From positions 1 to 59,686 of the forward strand of contig JADKJI010000033.1 of NCBI GenBank assembly GCA_016721085.1: a stretch of 59,686 nt of DNA, in the 5' to 3' direction. The position numbers and the translations under genes are program-made. The DNA is from Chitinophagaceae bacterium. GTDB lineage: Bacteria > Bacteroidota > Bacteroidia > Chitinophagales > Chitinophagaceae. Shown piece by piece: positions 47,658 through 57,905 of this stretch. The notes below the pieces were generated by a model. That model was not told the origin of the DNA. It saw nothing but the letters and a program-made list of their open reading frames with translations, and did not search any database. Numbering within the stretch: position 1 is the first letter of the stretch; the number at the start of each line of letters is the position of its first letter.

Positions 47658-48090
47658 TAGGACTGGGATGAACAGCCAAATACAAACTGGGATTTTTGTG
47701 ATTTATTTGATTAGCTGGGATTACTATTTGTCTTAAACAAGATTAAAATTAAATAGGAATATAGGATGAACAGCCAATACAAACTGGGTTTTTTGTGATT
47801 TATTTGATTAGCTGGGATTAATATTTGTCTATAACAAAATTAAAGAATTAAAGGAAATACAGGATTAACAGCCAATACAAACTGGGATTTTGTGATTCTT
47901 GATTAGCTGGGATTACTATTTGTCTAACAGCTTTGTCACAAATCCGATTTTGTGATTTATTTGAGCCACTTATTTGTAACAGGATTAAAGATTAAAGGAA
48001 ATATAGGATGAACAGCCAATACAAACTGGGATTTTTGTGATTTATTTGATTAGCTGTGATTTATTTGATTTGTGTGATTAGCTGTGATTT
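47658..48090 (+). repeat. Composite repeat block C
   Basis: Four to five copies of the GAACAGCCAATACAAACTGG unit, each followed by GATTTTTGTGATTTATTTGA and TTAGCTGGGATTA words and by an AGGATTAAAG tail. It follows the fibre gene and ends just before the stop of the VOC gene. Confidence 0.85.
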
Positions 48091-48100
48091 TTATTTCTTA

Positions 48101-48520
48101 CTAAACAATATTACCCATTTCATCAATCTCCAAATAAGGATTATAGGCTATTTCCCAAAGATGTCCATCAAGGTCTGCAACATAGCTGCTGTAGCCACCC
48201 CAAAACACTTTACTGGGCTGCTTAACTATCTGGACACCTTTCTTTGCAAGCTCAGCTATTATATCATCTACTTCTTGTTCATTTCTTGTATTGTAAGCCA
48301 GCGTAAATCCTTTAAAGCCACTCCCATTGCTTTCGATTGTTGCATCTTTTGCTAACTCGGCAGTTTCAAACAATGCAAAAAGAATACCATTAAGCTGCAT
48401 AAATGTTATGTGCTCGTTACTGGATGGCAGTTTACTCCAACCGAATTTGTTTTCATAAAAATCAGTTGCAGATTTTACATCTTTTACGCCGAGGGTTATG
48501 ATGGAGAGTCGTTGTTGCAT
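48101..48520 (-). CDS. VOC (glyoxalase/bleomycin-resistance) family protein
   Basis: This 139-residue single-domain protein has the beta-alpha-beta-beta-beta repeats of the VOC fold: LSIITLGVKDVKSATDFYEN then GGYSSYVADLDGHLWEIAYN. The second metal-type motif ends in the expected glutamate (LWEI). Families with this shape include dioxygenase and glyoxalase relatives and antibiotic-binding proteins; the substrate is unknown. It is the first of three VOC genes in this accessory stretch. Confidence 0.85.
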   Translation of the reverse strand: MQQRLSIITLGVKDVKSATDFYENKFGWSKLPSSNEHITFMQLNGILFALFETAELAKDATIESNGSGFKGFTLAYNTRNEQEVDDIIAELAKKGVQIVKQPSKVFWGGYSSYVADLDGHLWEIAYNPYLEIDEMGNIV

Positions 48521-48589
48521 ATTGGGAATTTGGGGATGTATCTAGTTACTGCAAAAATAAGTCTAATATTAAATCACAGATAACAAAAC

Positions 48590-48976
48590 AAATCACAGCC
48601 TTCATTAGGTGCTTTTATTTATCCACTGCTTCGCAGTGTCCCCTTCTTACATTCTGATTATATGAGATACTGTGCGGGAGACACTGCGACGGAGTAGAGA
48701 GGTGCGTGCAGACACGCACCTCAGCGAAAAACAGAGTAAATCACATATAATCATACTAATCACAAAAATCACAGTTTGTATTGGCTGTTTATCCTGTTCG
48801 TCCTTAAATCCTTTAATCCTTTTAAAGACAAAACAATCACAGCTAATCCCATAAATCAAACAAATCCCAGTCTGTATTGGCTGTTAATCCTATATTCCCT
48901 TTAATCCTGCGCAAGACAAACAATCACAGTTAATCACACAAATCAAATAAATCCCAGTCTGTATTGGCTGCTCATC
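48590..48976 (-). repeat. Composite repeat block D, inverted
   Basis: The same family in leftward orientation: CCCAGTCTGTATTGGCTG occurs twice and CACAGTTTGTATTGGCTG once, joined to GGTGCGTGCAGACACGCACC and GCGGGAGACACTGCGACGG. It lies between the VOC and DUF3500 genes. Confidence 0.85.
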
Positions 48977-50058
48977 CTAGTGTTTTTCGGACAGGTAGTG
49001 TTTTCTAAGTACGTCTTCACCGTATTCATTTCCATTTTCCCTCCATATGGCATGAATATGATTTGCGCTTTTTCTCGGTCCGCCGTTATTATCGAATTCT
49101 ATAAGGAAGGTAGGTCCATTGATAACATAGTAATGTGCTTTCTTTTCTTCATACTCCCCTATCCATCCAAAATATATCTTGTCTACTCCGGCTTTCAATA
49201 TCTTATTGTATTCAATTACGGCCTTATCGTATTCCATATTGAAAACAAACTCCCGGATGATATAAAGCATCACTGCCCTTTGTTCTTCTGTCATTTCTGA
49301 ACCTAAGAGCCCCCAATTATCCACTAAGCGTTTGCCGCTTTCAGCAGCTGTAATGATGTCACCAGGCACTTCCTTTGACATGGTAGCTTTCTTTTGTTGC
49401 GCAGGCGTCATCAGGTTTATCAGCTTTAGTCCGAGATCTTCTTCTTGTCCTAACACCCGCCATCCTGCATATTCTGAATTCATATATTCGGCCGGATCCG
49501 TTCCGATGAAGAAGGGAGTAACAGAAAGCTTATCATTAACAAATGTAAAATTGATGGATAGATGATGTCCTTCAAGTTTATAGCCCCAATGGCATCAGTA
49601 GGTTTACCAAAAAAGGCGAAGTAAAAATTCTTGTGCGACCATAATAAGCCTCTTACAAAGCCATATGTTTTTTCATCAATTTCTTTCTTATAAAAAAGGC
49701 TGTCGTAATACCTGTTTAGCAAATCGTCCAGATGCATAATACTGGTAGCTTTCAGATACCCCTGGGAACTAAGACTTACGGAAAGAATGCGATGTATCAA
49801 TCTTCGTTGATCATCAGTCATATTTCCGATGCTTACTCCTGCCCTGGCTCTTAACCCTACAGGCAGGTTATTCCATTTCATTCTGGCGGTATCATCAAAC
49901 TGCAACCCTCCCTTTATCTTTTGTAAAGCATCGAATGAATTGTACAATAAGATAGCTTGCTGTTTAATGTCGTTGTTGTAACCGGGCTGTGCGTTTGTTG
50001 ACGTAGAGACAAACAATAAGGCACCAATGATCAGTGACCAGGATGATTTATTTGGCAT
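48977..50058 (-). pseudogene. DUF3500 family exported protein, one frameshift
   Basis: Two frames (50130-49480 and 49483-48977) form one gene. Starting at 50058 (MPNKSSWSLIIGALLFVSTSTNA), it has a signal peptide and about 360 codons. The family core is visible across the break: SFDALQKIKGGLQFDDTARM, YGFVRGLLWSHKNFYFAFFG, then DLGLKLINLMTPAQQKKA and a C-terminal NHIHAIWRENGNEYGEDVLR. Near 49590 one base is missing: the other frame gives HWGYKLEGHHLSINFTFVND, which fits. Function of DUF3500 is unknown. Confidence 0.82.
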
Positions 50059-50129
50059 TAGGTGTTGGTTATGGGGTGTGGGCAAATAGCGTTGACTACT
50101 AAAATTAACCGTTTGTACTGTGATAGCCA

Positions 50130-50866
50130 AAACAGGACCTTGATGTGAAAGGATAATTGGGATGGACAGGATGAACAGCAGACTGGGATTTATCTGATTT
50201 ATGGGATTAGATGGGATTTTTATTTGTCCTAAGCAGGATTAAAGGATTTAAGGAATTACAGGATGAACAGCAACTGGGATTAATAGGATTTATAGGATTA
50301 GATGGGATTTTATTTGTCTTAAACAGGATTAAGGGATTTAAGGAAATACAGGATGAAGACAGCAACTGGGATTAATAGGATTTATGGATTAGATGGGATT
50401 TTATTTTGTCTTGACAAGTTTAAAGGATTTAAAGAATTACAGGATGAACAGCAACTGGGATTAATAGGATTTATGGGATTAGCTGGGAGAATTGTTTGTC
50501 TTGTACAGGATTGAAGGATTTAAGGAATTACAGGATGAACAGCAACTGGGATTAATAGGATTTATGGGATTAGGTGTGATTTTTATTTGTCTCAAGCAGG
50601 ATTAAAGGATTTAAGGAAATACAGGATGAACAGCCAATATAAACTAGGATTTATTTGATTTATGAGATTAGTTGTGATTGGAAACCGTCGCAGTGTCTCC
50701 CGCGCTGCATCCTAGGCAATCAGAGGGTAAGAAGGGGACACTGCGATGTATCGGAGAGTAAGACCCAGCTTCCAATACAGACTAGGATTGATATGATTGA
50801 CTTGATTTGCTGGGATTAATAGTTGTCTTGCAGAAATGTAATGGATGTAAGAAGGCTCTATAATAA
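50130..50866 (+). repeat. Composite repeat block E with a tandem array of about 92-base units
   Basis: It begins with AGGACCTTGATGTGAAAGG. From about 50165 to 50640 the unit GATGAACAGCAACTGGGATT, TTTATGGGATTAG, TTTATTTGTCTTAAACAGGA and TTAAAGGATTTAAGG is repeated five to six times at about 92-base spacing. It then carries GCAGTGTCTCCCGCGCTGC and GGGACACTGCGA. This is the most regular array in the window. Confidence 0.88.
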
Positions 50867-50867
50867 C

Positions 50868-51261
50868 CTATATCTTCTTCTGGATTTGCCAGAAATGTCC
50901 AAAGGGATCTTTTATTGTGCCCTGACGATAGCCATAGTCGTAATCTTGTGCCGGGCTTATTTCTATAGCCCCGGCAGCAATGGCCTTTTCAATTACTGAA
51001 TCTACGTCTGGAACAAAGAGGCCGATGCAACAGGTGCAACCATTGCTTTTATTTGGAGAAGTGAAATTCTTTGATGTTACTTCATGCACATGGAAGATGG
51101 CACCGTCAATAACTAATTCTGCCACATGGATAGACCCATCGTCATTCGTAAAACATAGGTTTTCGGTAGCGCCGAATGCATTCTTATAAAATGAGATGTC
51201 TTTTATACCGTTGTCGATATAGAGTTCGGGAGCAAAAGACTGAACCAATAGTTGTATTCAT
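50868..51261 (-). CDS. VOC (glyoxalase-like/PhnB-type) family protein, probable start-region frameshift
   Basis: The open frame of 126 residues runs from a TTG at 51248. An ATG at 51261 (MNTTI…) comes into register if one G near 51248 is removed, giving MNTTIVQSFAPELYIDNG. The body has VOC features: ELVIDGAIFHVHEV and AAGAIEISPAQDYDYGYRQG followed by TIKDPFGHFWQIQKK. It resembles the PhnB-like subgroup that binds small molecules. It is one of three VOC genes here. Confidence 0.82.
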
Positions 51262-51356
51262 TATATGAGCATTGTGTTAAAAATAGACTCATTAAATCTA
51301 CTTAAAATAATGATACAATAATTGCAGACTGAAATTTAGGGAGATAGCTAAAATTT

Positions 51357-51403
51357 GGTTGTAAACGGTTGAAAACCTTTAGGGTTTTCAACCGTTTACA
51401 ACC
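51357..51403. repeat. Long perfect inverted repeat
   Basis: GGTTGTAAACGGTTGAAAACC and GGGTTTTCAACCGTTTACAACC enclose only TTTA (quoted arms are 20 bases plus a closing base). It lies between two leftward genes and could be a terminator, but it has no clean T run. Confidence 0.85.
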
Positions 51404-51470
51404 TTCACATAATATTCTGTCAAAAAAAAGTTGTACAACAACTATTTCTTATTCATAATGCAAACTTATT

Positions 51471-51921
51471 TTAATCAACTCCAAATTGTTTTAGATGGTG
51501 ATCACTGTGCTTATAAATGAACTGACCTAATTGCTCCTTGGACATTTTTCCAAAAAACCAATGAGTGAAGCTATCCTTTTGATAAGTTTCGTATCTGGAA
51601 ATTAATCTCTTCCAATCAGCCTCTCTTTTCGAAATTCAACCCAGTTTCATTCACTAAAAACACTGGGGCAGTGGGTGCATTTTTATTGATACCACTTTCA
51701 TCATCTTTAAGAATGGCCTTGATAGCTAATTTCCCAAATAGTCTTCCTAAAAGAGAACGGCTTTTCTTAATGTTCCCGAAATAGTATTCTTCACAGATAG
51801 CACAATGCTTGCACATTTGAGCAACCGTCATTGTACCCCAAATTGGCCGAACTCTTTCACTTAATAAATCAATTCTGCCTATTATAGAATCCCTGTCGGC
51901 TTTATCAAAGATGGATTTCAT
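51471..51921 (-). pseudogene. DUF1569-like protein, frameshifted
   Basis: The main frame (51921-51616) reads MKSIFDKADRDSIIGRIDLL and WGTMTVAQMCKHCAICEEYY. After a slip near 51630 (GAAAAGAGAGG), the other frame continues ADWKRLISRYETYQKDSFTH, then WFFGKMSKEQLGQFIYKHSD and HHLKQFGVD to a stop at 51471. This is the expected DUF1569/DinB-like helical bundle, about 150 residues in total. The break is in an A-rich run and may be a sequencing error. It begins four bases from the next gene's stop. Confidence 0.75.
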
Positions 51922-51924
51922 GAA

Positions 51925-52337
51925 TTATGAATTGGTTTGGGCTAATGAGAACCAATTACCAGAATCATCTACAAACAAAGCTTCATAACCATAAAACTCC
52001 TTGGTTGGCACTTTCTTAAAGACTACACCCTTTGCTTTATATTCTTCGTATGTAGCCATCAGATCATTGCATGTAAATACGGCTGCACCAATGTCCCTTT
52101 CTTAATTAATGCCGTCATTGAAGCAACTGTTTCAGTATCGAACATTCCACCCTCTGCCACTAAAAATAGCGTTATCTCCAATTCTGGTTGTTCAGGAGGA
52201 GTAACCGTAAGCCATCTGGCGCCCGGACCCATCGGGGCATCAGTATGTACTTTGAATCCAAGTTTATTTACATAAAAATCGTAGGCGCTATCCTGGTTCA
52301 GAACATAGACACAGGTATGTGTAATTTTGGTAATCAT
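51925..52337 (-). pseudogene. VOC (glyoxalase) family protein, frameshifted
   Basis: The frame starts MITKITHTCVYVLNQDSAYD with typical VOC features (WLTVTPPEQPELEITLFLV). It slips near 52070-52085 and resumes as NDLMATYEEYKAKGVVFKKV, then PTKEFYGYEALFVDDSGNWF to a stop at 51925. Total is about 135 residues, the expected size. It overlaps neither neighbour and forms a leftward pair with the DUF1569 gene. Confidence 0.8.
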
Positions 52338-52393
52338 TGTAATTATTTTTACAAAAATGCCATATTACAATTGAAGCCACCTCTTCAAAATTG

Positions 52394-52809
52394 CTATTTT
52401 ATCCAGCCGTGAGTTTCGGCAAAACAATTTGGGACAAAGCCTAATGGATTAGCCATAATTGCTGTACTCCTTTCCACCTGAGCTTTTCTAAAGGCTGATG
52501 GAGTTTGTCCGGTGACTTTCTTAAACAGACCTGCAAAGAAGTGGGCTATCAAATCCAACACTTAAACTTGTGTCAGTTATAGAATTTCCTACAGTCAATA
52601 AATTTTTCGCTTTCTCTATCCTGACTTTTATAAGGTAATTATTGGGAGTTCTTCCGTAAATAGATTTAAACAGTCTGATGAAATGAAATTTCGAGAAATG
52701 AGCCTGATCTGCAATATTATCCAGGTCTATTGCTGGCAAAGTGCTGGTCAATAAACAACTTAGCTCTCACTATTCTTTGATATAAATATACTTTCTCGAA
52801 TGGCTCCAT
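52394..52809 (-). pseudogene. AraC-family transcription regulator, DNA-binding part, frameshifted
   Basis: The start at 52809 reads MEPFEKVYLYQRIVRAKLFI. After a slip near 52740 comes the first helix-turn-helix (IDLDNIADQAHFSKFHFIRL), then YGRTPNNYLIKVRIEKAKNL and a second helix-turn-helix up to SLSVGFDSPL. A second slip near 52548 leads to FFAGLFKKVTGQTPSAFRKA and the end at 52394. It is a stand-alone AraC binding domain of about 135 residues, and it could regulate the adjacent leftward genes. Confidence 0.75.
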
Positions 52810-53302
52810 CTTACACATTTAAACAAACATGAGCACTATAGATGGTTTACTAATGTACAATAATAGTAAAATTTAATATAACTGTTAGGAGTCTATGCTA
52901 GAGCTAACAGAGGAACATAAAATACAGACTGGGATTAATGGGATTATTTTAATTAGCTATGACTTTGTTGTCTTTGATCAGGATTAAAGGATTTAGGGAT
53001 ATAAAGGATTAACAACTGGGATTAATTTGATTTGATCTGATTTGCTGTGATTTTTAAACGAGTTCAAAACCCTTAGGGTTTTGAACCATCCTAACTCAAA
53101 ATGGAATATTCTACAACTTCCTTCTAAAAAATCATTATAACCGTTTGATATTGAGATCAAATCCCAATCTTGTTCTTGAGTAGGGTTCAAAACCCTATAC
53201 AACCTCAAAGAAAAAGGACCCCCTATTGGAGTTCTTTTTTGGAGGTTTCATGGTTTTAATTAATAAATGTTGACTCTTGGAACTATTAAGACTAATAAAT
53301 AT
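52810..53302. repeat. Repeat block F and TTAGGGTTTT hairpins
   Basis: One copy of the ACAGACTGGGATTAATGGGA unit with TTAGCTATGACTTTG and an AGGATTAAAGGATTTAGGG tail lies at 52905-53050. The hairpin GTTCAAAACCC-TTA-GGGTTTTGAAC follows at about 53060, with a degenerate copy at 53190. No gene is recognised. Confidence 0.8.
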
Positions 53303-55541
53303 TTATTGTTTAATGAATTTGGCTGTTATCTTATTCCCATTTTCATTTACTTCCAACTGATACATACCTGCAGGATACTGGCTTACTGGAATCGACAAAT
53401 CTGCAACGGTAATTGTTTGCCTGAACATTATAGCTCGTTGTTATTCCTCACAATTACAGTAATCGGGTTCCCAGAATATGGAACAGATACAAGCAATTTG
53501 TCTTTCACAGGATTGGGTACCAGCCTCACTTGTAATTTTGCACAATTGATGGTTCGGATACTGCTGAATGTTTCTCTCCCATTAATATCAGTTTCCCGAA
53601 TCCGGTCATAGTCCAGTCCTGAACAGGAGAAGTATGAAGGAATTGATAATTACCTCCAGTATTTATACTGCCAGTAGCTGGCACTGATTTCAATGAACTG
53701 AAATTGGTTCCATCAGTACTGAAAAGCACATCAAACTGGTCGGAATTCTTTTCTGAGCGGGTGCTCCATTTAATCTGAACACCATTCGTTACTTTCAAAA
53801 CGTTTACATCCATTCCTTCAACAGCTAAGAAGCTTGCTATTGAAAGGGTTTTGGTGGAACTTAACTTTAATAATGGATCTGTAGCTAATCCACCATATTC
53901 AACCACATAACCTAAACTATTATTTGGAAGATCATTCCATTTACCGACATTTCCACCACTTGCAAATAATTCAGCATAATGTTCATTGCTTCCAGAATTA
54001 TTAGGTTCTGCACCGTTCCAGTTCATGAACATACTGTTTGAAGCTGTTAGGTGTAATATTACCGTTTGAGAATTGAACCCCTTTCTCCCAACAGGGCCAG
54101 AACCCAATACCATTTACCTTCTGCAGCTGCCTGATTTGCATAAGTTGTAGCGCCAGTTGCCTGCGAAGTTATTGTTGCCAGATACCCATGAAGGTTAAGA
54201 TAGGTTCTTCCTGCAGCATTTGAAAGAGCTGATGTCCAAGTTGCCGTTGAAGAAATGTATTCATAAAAATGTCCATTACTGAAAGCAACCAAACTACCTA
54301 CTGAGAAAGTAATAGTCCTGTTTCCTAAAGTATTTGAAGTAGAATTGAATTTTACAGTCCTGAACAGAGTTTGCCATTGTGCAGCAGTGGCTGTACCTGT
54401 AAATGATAATACTCCGGTAGTTGCATTATATGCTGAAGAAACGCCACCAGGAAGTGAACCAGAATAACTTAGTAAGTCGCCAGATACAAATCCACCAGAT
54501 ATGGTAACTCTTGCATCAGTAACAGAACTTGCACTATAAACCAGAACATTCTGATCTACAAAACGAGCCACATCATTCATAGCAAATACAGTACTCGACG
54601 CAGATGTAGTTAATGATGTTGCAATCATTGTTATATTCCTGCTGTATGTAAGTGTTACAGATGGGTCACCAGCCATACCTCCATATTCTATTACATAACC
54701 AAGGGTATTACCCCCAAGATCGTTCCATTTACCAACAGAATTACTGGCATAAATTTCTCCGTAATGTTCAGAACCCGAATTATTAGGTTCGAAGTATTCC
54801 AATTCATATAACGACCTCCAACGGCTGAAGGTGTACCATTACCATTAGAGAACTGAGTACCCTTTTCACCTACAGGACCAGTTACCCAATGCCATCTTCC
54901 TTCTGCTGCGGCCTGATCGGCATAGGTACTACTACCTGTTGCCAGATTAATATGTGTATAATCATCACTGGCACCAATCCATGCATCTGAAGCCAATTTC
55001 TGACGGATGAATTCATTCTCATTTGCGGTTGTAATGGTAGCTAAATATCCTTGTTGTCCATAAAATGTTTTGGATGCTGCATCCGTTTTCGCAGCTGACC
55101 ATGTGAATGTTCCAGTTATATATTCATAAAAGTGGCCATTCTCAGAAAACGCTATTCCAGAGCCCAGGTTAAATGTAATAGGGGTGTATTGCTGAACTGG
55201 AGTGGAATTGAATTTTACTGTTCGTAATAAAGCTTCATACTCAGCTAATGTAGCACTACCTGAAAATGTCAATACGCCTGTTGTTGCGTTATAATTAGCG
55301 GAAACTCCGGAAGGCAAACTTCCAGTATAAGAAAGTACATCACCTGTACTAAAGTTGGTGGCTATACTTACCAGGGCTGTTGTGGTAGTACCTGGGCCAG
55401 TTATTGAAATTGCAGGTTCTACGAAAATGGCGGGGGCATTGTTTGCAATTGATGTACTGAAACTGTTCCTGAAATTACTAATTAAGGTTGCCAATCATGC
55501 GGGAAGTAACTGCCAGTAAAGGCGAGGTAGAAGTATTTCAT
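53303..55541 (-). pseudogene. Lectin-like surface adhesin with repeats and sorting domain, broken by frameshifts
   Basis: Several frames (55494-54691, 54802-54059, 54113-53526, plus a tail to 53303) are parts of one protein of about 740 codons. It has an N-terminal hydrophobic start at 55541 (MKYFYLAF…). Two repeats contain a cadherin-like YDG domain (DVLSYTGSLPSGVSANYNAT) and a C-type lectin-like domain (GHFYEYITGTFTWSAAK, EPNNSGSEHYGEIYAS, GKWNDLGGNTLGYVIEYGG). The end is a sorting domain (KLQVRLVPNPVKDKLLVSVP and AGMYQLEVNENGNKI, closing KFIKQ). At least five slips are needed to read through. It is inferred to be a carbohydrate-binding surface adhesin. Confidence 0.8.
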
Positions 55542-55714
55542 CGGGGTTCAGTTTAGGATTGCTAAACTTATACAACTAACGTAAGGTGCTCTTAACAATT
55601 ATTATATGCAAATAAATTAAGTACTAATTGCAAATTTGATAAGTGTATTTGATTACAATAGCATTGAATGTTATTGTCCCAAATCAATAATCAGTTTTTA
55701 TCACCAAAATTTTT

Positions 55715-56100
55715 CATTCAGGTGCGTGAAGACACGCACCTCAGCGGAAACTCTTCTCTTCCTCACTATTCCAGAATAATCCCTTAAATCCCAGTTTGTA
55801 TTTGGCTGTTCATCTGTTTCTCTGGAATTCCATCCTGTTCAAGACAAATAAGCAGTTAATCCTACAAATCAAATAATTCCCAGTCTGTATTGGCTGTTCA
55901 TCCTGCTTCTCCTTAAATCCTTTAATCGTTCAATCAAATAAGAATCTACAGCTAATCCTACAAATCAAATAAATCCCAGTTTGCTGTTGGCTGTTTCATC
56001 CTGTTTCTCCTTAAATCCTTAATCCTGTACAGTCAATTAAGAATCACAGCTAATCACATAAATCAATTAATCCCAGTCTGTATTTGGCTGCTCATCCCAA
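55715..56100 (-). repeat. Composite repeat block G, inverted
   Basis: Leftward copies CCCAGTTTGTATTTGGCTG, CCCAGTCTGTATTGGCTG and CCCAGTCTGTATTTGGCTG, preceded by GGTGCGTGAAGACACGCACC. The rest of the 55542-56364 gap shows no gene. Confidence 0.85.
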
Positions 56101-56364
56101 TCCCCGTCAACTATGCTTCGAAGAAGCATCATTCTCAAATCCAATGTTCCACCATCATAGTTAAAATCATTGTTGTATCATCGCTTCACTGTACCTTTGT
56201 TTTTGCAAGCAATAGATTAAAGTAGCGTTTCCTTTACCCGAGGTTGGTAGTAAGATGCTCTCGCTCAGTCCTATCATACTTATCCATTTCCCGGATAGCC
56301 CTAACGCTCAGAGGCAATTACCAAAACAGTCATTCTGTTTAATACATAATGACGATATGCTGCA

Positions 56365-57360
56365 ATGAGACGTTTATCTTTTCGGACCGTTAGCCTGTTT
56401 CTTCTCTTCAGGTTGTAGTCGTGAGATAAATAACACTATTAAAATAGCTGGAAAAGCTCAAGGCACCATATCCTTATCGTTATCTGGCTGAATTAAATCA
56501 AACTACAGGGAATCTACTGATTCCATATTTTACCAATAATGAATCACCTCTTTCAACCTATATACCTGGCTCTATCCTTATCACGCATAAGCAAAAACGA
56601 CCTCAACTTCCCTGCCGATAAGTACTTCACAGACATGTTCAATAAATCAATGGAAGACGGCTACCACTAATGGATTGTTCGATATTACATTAGCTCCTAT
56701 TATAAGCGCTTATGGATTTGGCTTTACTAAGAAAGGAAAAGTAACAGCAAGTCTTATAGTAGTCTTCTCCTTCATCGGATATAAAAAAGTAAACCTCGTT
56801 GATAAAAAGTTCGAAAGAATCCCCAAACGTGATGCTGGATTTTAGCACACATCGCTCAAGGCTACACCTGTAGATGTATGTGGCAAAATTCCTCGAAAGT
56901 AAAGCTACTTCAGTAATGAGTATGGTTGAAGTGGGTAGCGAATTGAGCAAGGAAAAAACCTTAGGGACAGTATCTGGACTGTTGGCATAGAACAACCAGT
57001 CGAAGACGCCACTAAATAGAACACATTAAATATTAAAATCAAACTAAAAGATAAGGCCCTGCCGCTTCAGGCAATTACAAAAGTTCTACATAGAGGATGG
57101 CAAAAAATATTCCCATATCATCAACCCATTCACCGGGTATCCTGCAAAAAATAATCTATTGAGTGCTACTGTAATTGCTGATGATTGCGTGACAGCCACG
57201 CACTTATACAACGTCATTTATGGTAATGGGCTGAAAATCAAAACAGTTACCTTCAGAACATAAGGATTTAAAATTGGAAGTCATATTCATATACGATGAA
57301 AATGGGTGTGGAAAAGTATTCTCCAAGATATTCAAGGAAAACGAAGAATTGATTTATTAA
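56365..57360 (+). pseudogene. apbE: ApbE-type FAD:protein FMN transferase, heavily frameshifted
   Basis: No long ORF exists, but reading all three frames gives a continuous ApbE-like protein of about 330 residues. The order is a lipoprotein-like start MRRLSFRTVSLFLLFSGCSRE, RYLAELNQTTG, NKSMEDG then NGLFDITLAPIISAYGFGF, TVDVCGKFLESKATS, WTVGIEQPVEDATK, YIEDGKKYSHIINPFTGYPA and SATVIADDCVTA. ApbE attaches FMN to threonine in target proteins such as Na+-NQR subunits. About a dozen one-base slips are needed. It begins an apparent rightward operon with a DoxX-like gene and a Gfo/Idh/MocA gene. Confidence 0.75.
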
Positions 57361-57417
57361 AAAAATCATAAGAGGTATGTACAATGTTTCAAACTATAAA
57401 ACAATAAACCAACATAT

Positions 57418-57896
57418 ATGAACACACAAAAATTAACGGGCGTACAGAGTTTTGCTTTGGTACTGCTTCGGATACTGATCGGTTGGCATTTCCTATGCGA
57501 GAAGAGTCATCAAAGCGTATAATCCATCCTGGACATCAAGAGGCTATCTGCTTAGTGCGTCTATCTTCAAACCCTTCTTTACATGGCTCGCTGGGGATAC
57601 ATTTATCCACCATCACTTGAGCCCAATATCGTAGGGCTTGATAGCACGCGGGGTTGCCTTACTTATAGGTATAAGTCCGTTGGGGATGTATTGCAGGAAT
57701 AGCCTTGCTATTACTCCATTACCTGGCTCATCCTCCATTCCCAGGATTACCACAAGGTCCTGCGGAAGGCGGTTATTGGTTAGTGAATAAGAACCTGATT
57801 GAACTGGTACCTCTTATTGCTTGATCTATCAATTCGTTGACAACTGTCTTTGGTATAGAATACTTTTTTAAGGGAATAAGGAAAACTCAACTTTAA
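57418..57896 (+). pseudogene. DoxX-family membrane protein, heavily frameshifted
   Basis: From the ATG at 57418 (MNTQKLTGVQSFALVLLRIL, then IGWHFL) the frames join to give SWTSRGYLLSASIFKPFFTW, IALLLLHYLAHPPFPGLPQG and WLVNKNLIELVPLIA. The order and spacing match DoxX-like proteins of about 155 residues that sit next to Gfo/Idh/MocA genes in Bacteroidota. Its slip density resembles the apbE stretch. Confidence 0.7.
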
Positions 57897-57905
57897 GCTA
57901 ATATC

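Noticed and set aside
50165..50640. CRISPR array in block E
   Set aside because: The whole 92-base period is repeated, so there are no spacers.
56690..56995. Leftward ORF of 101 codons
   Set aside because: It is antisense to the reconstructed ApbE sequence.
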